A DNA stretch of 64,000 nt from Roridomyces roridus (Eukaryota > Basidiomycota > Agaricomycetes > Agaricales > Mycenaceae): NCBI GenBank assembly GCA_029378245.1, contig JARKIF010000011.1:682001-746000 (forward strand), given 5' to 3'. Position 1 is the first letter of the stretch, and each line of letters starts with the position of its first letter. The notes beneath the pieces are model-generated. The model worked only from the letters and a program-made list of their open reading frames with translations, was not told where the DNA came from and did no database searches. Positions 56,001 through 64,000 of the stretch are shown piece after piece. The position numbers were made by a program, and so were the translations under genes.

Positions 56001-56697
56001 CCCCTGAGAAATTGCTATGTTCACGAAGGATGCAGTCAGATTGTCAGAAGAGCTGGCATTCACAAAGAACTGCCTTTTATCCCTGAAAAAGTTTGTCAAT
56101 CATCAGGAACCCCCTATTTTGACAGTTTCTACTCATTGCATGATTCAAGAAATTTCAAAGCTATCTGAGTCTTCCCAGAGCCACCAAGACCATGCAGAAC
56201 AAAAACCCTTCTCTTCTTGTCATCTTGGAAAAAGCACTGTTGCATCTTGTCAAGAATGCCCTTTCGTCCCTGGAAGATCTGAGATGCTGGAGGACACCTG
56301 ACCAGTGCCAGAGCCGTGTGGCATTGTTCTTGCGCTGATATCTGCTCAGTGGGCCTCAGATATATTTAATTGGGACATACTGATAAGTTCCATCTGGCCT
56401 GGCTGGCTTGGTTCGTGGCCATGTGAATAAAAGCTGCACACAGTGAGATCATAGATGTGACTTTTGCAGAAGCACCAAGAATTTACTTCAAGTTGGTGAT
56501 CTGACTTCCATAAATCAGGGTCCCTCCTTCACCAGGACCTCCCCCTCCTCCATGTCGGTCACCTACTCCACCGGGACCACCGGTGCCACCTGAAAGCTAG
56601 CTAAGTACTGGTCATTTCTCCGAGATTTGTGCCATAGTTGCTCACCATGTACATGAAAATGTGTCCCCATCTGTATTTCAGCAGTGGGCAAAGACAT
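53005..56697 (-). CDS. NB-ARC NOD-like receptor with high-identity TPR array (NLR3), frame breaks
   Basis: The N-terminus is Gly-rich (GGTGGPGGVGDRHGGGGG, 56589-56487) after a short first exon (56697-56646). NB-ARC follows: CPPASQIFQGRKGILDKM, Walker A LHGLGGSGKTQIALKF, an intron ending at about 56092, WTLLFDNAD (Walker B), NIIITSRNP and LPLAIVQAGAYI. From 55584 an 859-codon frame carries WTVYTTWQISFDKL and then about 14 TPR units of 42 residues, kinesin-light-chain type (KLLGDDHPDTVTAMANLA), most of them nearly identical. NB-ARC/TPR proteins of this plan are fungal NLR candidates for non-self recognition. Frame breaks: near 55700 (AVAIVRVG to LQDPSDNVF) and probably in the 56.34-56.46 kb exon junction. 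A TATA-like TTTATA about 57 bp upstream supports the start. Confidence 0.82.
53050..54900 (-). repeat. 126-bp tandem repeat array encoding TPR units
   Basis: About 14 head-to-tail copies of 126 bp (42 codons). Two main flavours recur: ATYWQLGRYQEAEK and GTYRKLGQYQEAEK, with LELSVLKQS or LQISVLKQR at the unit end. Most other positions are invariant. The flanking first unit (GKDHLDTM) and last units (GRHQAAENLQLKVV, LGADHPHTL) are divergent, as expected if only the interior is being homogenised. Confidence 0.92.
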
Positions 56698-56749
56698 TGA
56701 GTAGCTTTGGGGTGGGGTACGAGCGTAAGAGAGGTGCTGACGTGGCAGA

Positions 56750-56760
56750 AATATTTATAA
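56750..56760 (-). promoter_or_regulatory. TATA-like element upstream of NLR3
   Basis: The minus strand reads TATAAATATT, about 57 bp before the proposed ATG at 56697. Confidence 0.35.
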
Positions 56761-57091
56761 TCTTGACAAGCACTGCCCTACCCCAAGGGGTGGGATTCGG
56801 AGATGGGTTGTTTACTTGATTGTGAGCCGAGTGGGACATTGATTGCTTATCACGCCCAACAGTTCCGCCGCCGCCGAGCCGTGTTTAGTGGTGGATAATT
56901 CTATTTGGCATCCATAGCAGCACTCAGTGCCGGTCCCCAACTCTGATAGACATCAGTCCTGCGATTTGATGCGGCGACCTAACCAGTTGGCGGATCACAA
57001 GTGGATCGCATAGGTACAACAATTCATCATGCAAACGGTCAATCAAAAGATTGGATCTGTGTGAGTGAATGATGGTCGTTCGGCCAAATGC

Positions 57092-57156
57092 GACCCCACT
57101 TTCGCAGGAAAACGGCCGATAAGACCGAGCTTAAATTATTTTTTTAAGACTCGGAA
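57092..57156 (+). repeat. Dispersed hairpin repeat, copy 3
   Basis: Same family as the pair around NLR2: GGCCGATAAGACCGAGCTTA then TTTTTTTAAGACTCGGAA. A perfect T-arm-like hairpin (CTGGG TTCGAAT CCCAG) follows at about 57178-57194. Confidence 0.75.
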
Positions 57157-57297
57157 TATAACACCTGTGCCGAGCTCTGGGTTCGAATCCCAGTGTTTGA
57201 ATGCAGGGGTTCCGAACACACCGCCTTTTTATTGCAATTCCAACGTACACTTGAAGGATACATGTATACACCAACCCAAATTCAAATTCAACATATG

Positions 57298-58271
57298 TTA
57301 CGCCACATCCGCGACAAACTGCGTGAAATCACTCCCGAAATTCGCATACACATCCGTCTGGCTGATATTGAGATTCGTGATGTACGTGCTCGCGAATCCA
57401 GAGCTTTTGAGCGACGCGACGACGGATGAAAGAGTCTGGTTCGAAACCCCCGAGCCTGTGAAGGTGTGGATTATCACAGACTGTTGGGCGGGGTGCGGGA
57501 GTGGGAAGTCTGGAGGTTCAAATTCAGCTCAGTGGTAGAGACACGTATAGCGAAACGAGACTCACGGTGACTCTTTCTGGAAATTGGCAAGTGTGTCCTC
57601 AAAAGTGACGATCTGGTCCGCGAGGGAGTAGTAATCGGAGTTACCGATGTCGTCCCCAGGGTTCATGATGACCTGTATGGACAAGCAGCGTCAGATTCAC
57701 TGCGTTATGGGTGCAATTCAAACGCGAGATGAAATATAGAATACATACGTATCCCGTAGTACGACCAGGCCAAGCCGTAGTGCGGACTGCATGCGAATAA
57801 GACGTATACTCCGTGTCGAAACCCGTCATCGTCTCATCGAAGAATATTCCCTCCATGCCGTACGCTGCGCCCCACCCGGCATATGTCTCGATATCCTGCA
57901 ACACATCCGCGGAAGCACGCGTGCCGAAGCCCGTGGCTACATACCCCACGAGCAAGGCGTTGGAGTGGGTGCGGAGGGTTTGGATATTGGTTTGGTACGC
58001 TGGGTCGGGCTGCGAGCCGGCGTCGCCGGGACCGCTGTCAGGGTTGATTATAATATAGAATTGCATGGAGGGGAATGTGCTCATACTGCATGGGTCGACG
58101 ATCAGAGGGGAAGAAGCCAATGCAAGTGGAGACTCACGCCGTTTCGAGTGGGGCCCAGTTCGCAGATGTCGAGGGAAATTGGTAGAGTGGGACAATTACT
58201 CCTGTCGTTGCGTGGACAGGAACGACCACCAACAGGGCAAAGAGAGCACAGAGAGCAGCGAGCAGGAACAT
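57298..58271 (-). CDS. Spherulation-specific family 4 (spherulin-4-like) secreted protein
   Basis: Exons (minus): 58271-58138, 58085-57749, 57672-57566, 57509-57298. Signal peptide MFLLAALCALFALLVVVPVHA, then TGVIVPLYQFPS, FYIIINPDSGPG, TNIQTLRTHSNALLVGYVATGFGTR, GMEGIFFDETM, VIMNPGDDIGNSDYYSLADQIVTFED, QQSVIIHTFTG and YITNLNISQTDVYANFG. These are the conserved blocks of the spherulation-specific family 4, a TIM-barrel-like glycoside-hydrolase-related group; the encystment role comes from Physarum and need not apply. The first two junctions are clean. The last leaves one base too many (790 nt in total), so an indel or unusual splice is implied. TATAAAAG at 58307-58314 supports the start at 58271 over the in-frame ATG at 58337. 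Confidence 0.8.
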
Positions 58272-58306
58272 CTTCAGAAGTGAGGTATGATGAACTTCAG
58301 TCCCAT

Positions 58307-58314
58307 CTTTTATA
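58307..58314 (-). promoter_or_regulatory. TATA box of the spherulin-4-like gene
   Basis: TATAAAAG on the minus strand, 36 bp before the ATG at 58271. Confidence 0.55.
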
Positions 58315-58339
58315 GGCAAAGATTTTACATACGCCATAT

Positions 58340-59309
58340 CCGAAGTGCTCTCCGCGTGAGACCCGAGTGGTAAGGGCCGTTTCTCTGGGATGACCTTTCG
58401 GCAGCATTGACGAGATTAGAGCGGCGCTACAACTGGTGAAGTTCCCCACCGCGCTCCAGACTTGATATTCTGTCCACTTAAAGACCGCGTCAGAGGAGAT
58501 GGATGACGACAGTGAATATCAGCCTATTATTACATACATATGTACCCAGGACCGTCAGGAGCAGTGTGGCACCAGTGCACGAGGTTCATACGATCCCGCT
58601 GGACTGTTGTTGCACTCCCTTGCGGGGTGAGAGAAGGGCTGACCCGAATCTCTGGACCCTCAGCTGACGTTGTGGAATGTAGAATGGAAACGAGAATGTT
58701 ACGAGATGGACGACGGACGTCCATTAATCACCAGCGCAGACGAGTACATGAAGGAGACGACGAAAGACCGAGGAGTCGGCGGGGGGCATAGAAAGGATTC
58801 CAAGTCGCAGCTGACAAGTGTTGTCAAGGTGCTGCGTTTGTGGCTAGGGATACAGCCCAGCTGTTCGCACAGGAGAACCCCATCGCGCAGGAGCCCATAT
58901 TCAGAAGGTGTGGATTCACGGCGGTTTGGCGGGCGCAGCGAGGTGTCTAAATTGGACGGTGGGACAGCGAGCCGTGTAATGCGCACGGCAAGCGCGGCGG
59001 AAAGGTCGTGCGTGTCGCCCGGGTTTATGAGCGATCCAGTGCGGACTCTGCTTGGTTCATCCACTCGTAGACAATAATGTGTTATCACCATAGTTCGAGA
59101 TCATGGATTGTCGTTCGCGGACAACGACGCGGCCAAATGAAAGACATAGACACGACAAGAAAGCGTGGTGTTCGGGGTTCGGTGGATATGGAGCGCGAGG
59201 TTAAGGGAAACATATTGGATAGCAACGACACACGTAGGGAATCGAGATAGGGAATCGAGATGAGACGACCTGACCGGAGAGAGTCATGCGTCAATTTTGA
59301 AGGCCGAAA
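58340..59309. other. Intergenic, unresolved minus-strand frame
   Basis: A 130-codon minus frame (59091-58699) might be a downstream exon of the gene whose start-like region lies in block B (MTMEARSFLECTWRH at 59479), but I recognise no domain. Confidence 0.3.
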
Positions 59310-60160
59310 AGACGGGGAGCACATACCGAGGAACAGTGGGATCGTGCAAACGACTCCGAAGAGTCAGAAAGAGCAAAAAATTGTGAGGACACGACGGCCT
59401 CAGAGTGGTCTGAATCGAGTCGAATGGACGATGCGTGCCGCCAAGTGCACTCAAGGAAGGAACGCGCCTCCATCGTCAATATTCATCGACACCCTCCTCA
59501 TACGCACAGGCCCCTCCCACACTACCCGCCAGTGGACCCGACGACGACGAGGATCAAAGGACCCAAGTCATCCGGCCCACCACGTACACACTTGTTAGAG
59601 CTACCCAATCGACGCGACGGGGTTGAGTACTCGAGGTCAGCGTCGTAAGCGAGTCCGTGCAAGGGGGGCGGAGGTAGGGGGTTGGCCCACAGGCCCCGCT
59701 CATGCCCTGGCTAAAGAAGCCAGGTGGGACGGGTAGTGCTTGAGGGAGGGACTATGGCGGGTGCACACGGCGTGGATCGGATCGACAGAGTCTTTCGGAT
59801 GGCCAACGCAGCCCGCGCCACAAAGGACCGACGTTTGGCGCGATAGAGGGGTAGATGAAGACGATGGAGGACGACGTACCTCCCGACTCCACGGCAGTTG
59901 CCAAGCCCACCAAAACCAGCCCTCCTTCGCTGCGAGATCTTCGGGATAACGGAAGTGGCGAATGTGTATCTGGTGTACCGTTCGGCGATTGAAGCCGGGT
60001 CCGTCGAGGACCTATCGAAGGAGTGTGGAAGTCTCAGACCTTCCCGCTCGAGAGGAGGACGTGGCAAGTCCTGTGCGGAACGAGCATCGCGGCTTTGTGG
60101 CCGTCGTGGTCAAGAAGTGAAATTTTCACGTTGGTCTTGTTATGTTTGATTGATGATCAC
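59310..60160 (+). repeat. Duplicated block B (inverted relative of block A)
   Basis: The plus strand has the tail VANVYLVYRSAIEAGSVED ending at a stop near 60118-60120. A one-base insertion after GSVEDLSKE (GGAGTGTGGAAGTCTC against GGAGTTTGGAGTCTC in block A) breaks its frame. The minus strand carries the start-like MTMEARS at 59479, open for 62 codons here, while block A stops after 17. It is a decayed copy of the same divergent gene-end pair. Confidence 0.6.
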
Positions 60161-60825
60161 CATTTCGAGATGCCAATTACATAATGGAATTGGAACGTGG
60201 AACTCTTGAGTCTCTGAAGTTTGCTTCTTTGTGAATTTCGGTGAAAGAGTCTGGGTCCAGACTTCAGGCCTAGCAGGAGGCCACGGATGTCTCGCGGATA
60301 AAAAATCGACACGCGCGGATTCTCCCGCGGAACACTTGAATCCTCAAAGAATCGAGACAGCATGCCGAGGCCGATGCAGTAAACTAAGGCATACTTGTGC
60401 ATTATCAGTAGAAAACTCCAGTGCATCTTTGGATACCACTCGGAGATTCAATATTCACAGCCTTGGGACGCGGTTCGACTCCCGTCTCGAGCTTTTCCAA
60501 GTCCGTTGGGGAGGTTTTTCTTTGCATCATTATCTCAGAGGTTTCCAGGTAAGCCAATCTCAGTGGGGCACAAGGACCTTCAATGCCGTTCAACAACTGC
60601 CCGCGGAAAAGATTCAAGCCCATTCTGCTCCGGTTGATAAATTCCACGAGTCAGCCCGCATCCGCTTCGACTCCGCGTGGGAGTTGCATCAGGTCGACGG
60701 AGTGGATACCTTTTTGACACGGCCCGTCATGAGTTCGGGAACCTCCCTCCTCTATTTAGTTTCTGTCGGATGTCGAAGCGGACAATACGGGATCCAATCA
60801 CGCCAGAGATTCCGAGTCATGGTTC
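60161..60825. other. Intergenic, no supported gene
   Basis: A long plus frame (60231-60956) runs through but enters the SINE-like repeat and shows no domain; I do not call it a gene. Confidence 0.35.
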
Positions 60826-61022
60826 GAAATCGAAATGCACGACTTCAGAGATACGAATTCAGCTCCCGCGGACGACTACAACTGGGCCGTGCAATGCAAC
60901 ATACTAACCTTGGAACCGTCTGGACCGTTCGCGCTGTTTCGATCGTAATACAGTAATACAACACGGGAGCCCCCAGTTCGACTCTGGCTTCCCGGATTCT
61001 CGGCGGGGATCTGACTTTTTGG
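60826..61022 (+). repeat. Dispersed SINE-like repeat, copy 2
   Basis: Matches 16560-16795 in reverse complement; carries CCCCCAGTTCGACTCTGGCT, a B-box-like core. Confidence 0.45.
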
Positions 61023-61086
61023 CCAGCACTCTCAGGATCTGCGGTCCCGGTCATTGTGATAGGCGTCAAACTATCCGCATAGAATC

Positions 61087-61154
61087 ACTCGCTGGAATTG
61101 GCGACTCGCTGGAATTGGCGACTCGCTGGAATTGGCGACTCGCTGGAATTGGCG
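61087..61154. repeat. Perfect 17-bp tandem repeat, 4 copies
   Basis: Unit ACTCGCTGGAATTGGCG repeated four times without mismatch. Confidence 0.95.
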
Positions 61155-62573
61155 ACAGAATCTCGGCTAAAAGGACCATTGCCCTTTTGATGCACTTTCA
61201 TGGATCCATGGTTGGGCAGTCCTCTACTTACATGTGAATGGTACATGTGTAGGATGGACTGACATGCAGCTTAACAGCCTCAGACAGGCACATCTATTCC
61301 ATTGAGTCTGCTACCACACTAGCAGCGAGGGAAAGTATTGAACACGCATACAAGGGGGATTGTTGATTGGGGGCAAGCTCGATCAGTGACGCAGTGGCGT
61401 CGCGGCGCGGGAAGAAAGAATGGAAAGGGTAGAAACACTCATGGTATTATCAGAACGGGTTTGCAACGACCGGGAGGGGAAGTGATTGGGGAACGAGGGT
61501 GGTATTGACAGATGCGTCGGAAGTGTTCTGAAGCATGTATGAAGTCAGGATGAGCGCATATACCAGAGTTAGAAAATGTACAAAGGCAGTTAGCAGACAA
61601 TCGGCATTAGGTTCCCCTTCGTGGCACCGGAATAGCGTGGACGAGCGCACAAATGCGGAACAGAACAAGGGATTGACCAGGGTAAGGCACCGGGTGTATG
61701 CACCCATGGTCGAGCTTGACGCGCGTCGCGGCCCCGGAGGATGAAGTCACGACGTTGAGGTGACTTGCTCGTGAGGGCGCTTGATCTTATCTTTGTCGCG
61801 CGTGTAAAGTGAAGTGCTCGAGGGAGTATCGGCCCCAGTGTTGTCAAGACGCGATACCTTGCGAATGCAGCCGACATGTGAGCGACGAGCATGGCGTGGA
61901 TGCCAGAAATGCCTGGAGGAATGGTGACACGACTTGAGAGTCAAACTTGAGTTGCCGGCGAGGGCGAGGGGAAAGCGGGAGTGACTTGGAAGAAAGTGGC
62001 GGGTTTTGGTGGCGGACAGCTGTGCCAGAGAGCCGGATAGACACATACTTACCTGAGAAGGTATTTGACCTCCGACCTCCCCGATCTCCATCCCTCGTTG
62101 GTGCGTCGTGGCTACGGTGTCGTTGCTGGCTATGGGAGAAGAGAAGCGGGATGATGGCTTACGGCAGGTGATCCGCCGCGGAACGGGATGCCGACGTGAA
62201 CAAAATACCCTTTAGATGTACCATACGCAAGCTATATGACATATTCTCACCTTACAGGACGGTCCTGGACTGCCCGACGACCCGACCATGGTCGGGATGG
62301 CGCATCAAAAGGCCGGCCTTCATATTAGTCGAGATCATTCGGAGAACAATGAGTGATCAAAATCAAAAAATTCAACCGCGACCAATCCGCCGACCATAGA
62401 CAGAGTCAACAAGCGGACCTTTGAACGCGTCATGCGAGTATTTTTTCAAGAAGTATTTTCGCATATGTCAAGACAACAATATCTAATCTAGAAAAGCTAT
62501 GCGCTTGGCGGCGGACAAACCAGGGTCAGCATACTCACACAATGAGGCAGTCTCACCGGTCAATAATGTGATC
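61155..62573. other. Intergenic, nothing firm
   Basis: A minus frame near 61707-61450 ends with a possible membrane segment (FLTLVYALILTSYML) but no family is recognised. Confidence 0.3.
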
Positions 62574-64000
62574 CTAACAGAAGTACTCATGCTCCCCCTC
62601 CGTCGCCGCAATCAAGCTCCGCACGGCATCTTGCAACTCCGACTCCGAAGAACCCGGGCGCTCCGCCGCAACACTCGTCAATCCATCAAGAAACCGCGAG
62701 GTGGCCGCACGCAGCGGGTACACGACAAGTGTCATCTCACCCGCGCTGTCGGGTCCTTGCACAGCGTGCAGCGTCAGCAGTCCACGGCCACGCGCCAGCC
62801 GTTGCGAGAAGGCGCTCTGCAACGGTTCGTTCAGATTCGTGAGCGGATGCACCTCAATGATAATCGGGTGCTCGGTCTCGATACGGGGTGTGTAGTGATA
62901 TGCGACTAGGAAGAGCGTGTTGGGTTGGTCCACCATGAAACGTATGATGTCGATGGCGATCTCAATTCAGTGAGCGTTGTACATCGAATGCAGGAGCGCA
63001 CGTAGGAATGCGTTGTCGCGGAAGCCCAACCCGCAGGGTGTGAGTCCTGATGAGGGTTAGGATTATCTTCGTATTGTACAAAGGTCACGGACTAACCTCG
63101 ACATTCACTCTGGTGGCCTTCTATCCAATCCGAGCGTTGGCATGTCTGCGAACAATAGGCGGCGGTGCTGCAGCCAGAACAGTGGCGAAAACAGTCTCTC
63201 TTGTCCACCCTTTCGCACTGGCCAGATGAGTCGTTAAGGGTTCCGCGAAAAATCAAGTGTGAACGAACCTGGACATTATCACACGCCAGCGTAGAGTTGG
63301 TTCGCTCGACCTCCCAGATCTCCATGATTGAAACACGACTAGCCACAATGTTTTTGAACGCCATCCAGGATGGATAGAGCACAGACTGCGTAAACGCCGT
63401 GCTACTCGATGCAGCATCCAGTCGATAAAGAGCAGTTTTGAGTTCCACAATGGCGGAGGGGAAACGCAGGACGCGCGGAAGTACAACGCGAAGCATGTGG
63501 GGAAACACCCCGGTGTGGGGAAACACCCCGGTGTGGGGAAACACCCCGGTGTGGGGAAACACCCCGGGGTCGGATGCGGTGGGTCCCAATTTTTCACCCC
63601 AGGCGATGACGTGCTCCAGGAGGCCGGCACGGACAGCCTGAATCGTCCATTGTAATCCGGAATGAGCTCGAGGTAACCGATGAGGATGGAGGGCGCCATG
63701 TAAATGCCCACGGGGAGGTCTGGGACGTCACGCGTGCCAAAGCGCGGGGGTTCCCTCGATGGCGAGGGCTGAAACTAGGAAGGGGATGACCCCATGTGCA
63801 AGAAACTGTCGAGAAATGTCGGGGGCACGGTACTTTATCGCGACCAGCATGCTCAGGACTGGCGCAATTGCCGACGCCGCCATGCGAGGACTTTGGCACG
63901 CCGTGGCCAAGGATATACTTTTCGTCAGGTTAGCCAGCAGGGATTTGACGTTACCCCCGCAGCCTTCCACGAGTTCCGCGATGTGCTCTTCATTCTTGAT
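62574..64000 (-). pseudogene. MYND-finger family pseudogene 3 (5' part outside the window)
   Basis: The minus strand shows, in order: a helical region (EEHIAELVEGCGGNVKSLLANL; SALAIEGTP), IQAVRAGLLEHVIAWGEKL matching the family's VVQAVKAGFLQAL, an in-frame minisatellite, then CDNVQ, an intron (63218-63268), and a MYND finger (CERVDKRDCFRHCSGCSTAAYCSQTCQRSDWIEGHQSEC) with all ligands. After a second intron, FLRALLHSMYNAH runs into TGA at 62967-62969, followed by IEIAIDIIRFMVDQPNT in the same frame to the stop at 62574. The frame also appears shifted twice around 63640-63740. The nonsense codon and shifts point to a decayed gene, though assembly error is possible. Confidence 0.75.
63497..63566. 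repeat. 18-bp minisatellite, about 3.9 copies, in frame in the MYND gene
   Basis: Unit GTGGGGAAACACCCCGGT on the plus strand; the minus strand encodes GVFPHT repeated four times. The unit length is a multiple of three, so copy changes keep the frame. Confidence 0.93.

Noticed and set aside
57500..57545. A-box-like TTCAGCTCAGTGGTAGAG suggesting a tRNA or SINE
   Set aside because: It lies at an intron/exon boundary of the spherulin-4-like gene and has no partner arms.
60231..60956. 241-codon plus-strand ORF
   Set aside because: It has no domain, runs into a dispersed SINE-like repeat, and has Arg/Ser/Gln-rich composition typical of chance frames in GC-rich DNA.

Overview
The window reads as nuclear DNA of an agaricomycete (mushroom-forming) fungus. 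Genes carry many 48-76 nt GT-AG introns. The content is typical of that class: expanded MYND-finger and F-box families, NACHT and NB-ARC NOD-like receptors (NLRs), a multicopper laccase, DUF4419, a spherulation-specific family 4 protein and small cysteine-rich secreted proteins. A Mycena-like genome would fit, but that is inference from gene content only.

Layout. 1-8.5 kb: a decayed MYND gene, split by a CACTA-like miniature element that was itself hit by a 6.5 kb LINE. 8.5-17 kb: a repeat-bearing intergenic stretch, an NB-ARC/TPR NLR (one frame break) and a hAT-type MITE. 17-25 kb: an intact MYND gene, an F-box gene and a DUF4419 gene, with two copies of a duplicated block. 25-45 kb is the most gene-rich part: a duplicated cysteine-rich secreted protein, two F-box genes, the p47/Shp1 cofactor of Cdc48, a laccase, an intact 9-exon NACHT receptor, a second hAT MITE, an F-box gene and a GPI-anchored repeat protein. 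45-53 kb holds no convincing gene and is packed with short dispersed repeats, hairpin units, a TE relic and a third hAT MITE. 53-58.3 kb: an NLR with about 14 nearly identical TPR units and a spherulin-4-like secreted gene. 58.3-62.5 kb is repeats and duplicated fragments. The window ends in a third MYND gene with a nonsense codon and an in-frame minisatellite.

How it fits together. p47/Shp1 is the only clear housekeeping gene. Most other genes belong to lineage-expanded accessory families: candidate non-self recognition (three unlike NLR architectures), ubiquitin targeting (four F-box genes), MYND proteins, and a secreted/cell-surface set (laccase, two cysteine-rich proteins, spherulin-4-like). 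They look like an accessory neighbourhood built by transposition and duplication rather than a pathway. Six otherwise well-conserved ORFs are broken by what looks like a single-base indel, which means either active decay or assembly indel errors; raw reads are needed to decide. The most interesting items are the high-identity TPR array, an NLR whose N-terminal exons lie between inverted copies of a dispersed repeat, and the nested TE in the MYND gene.
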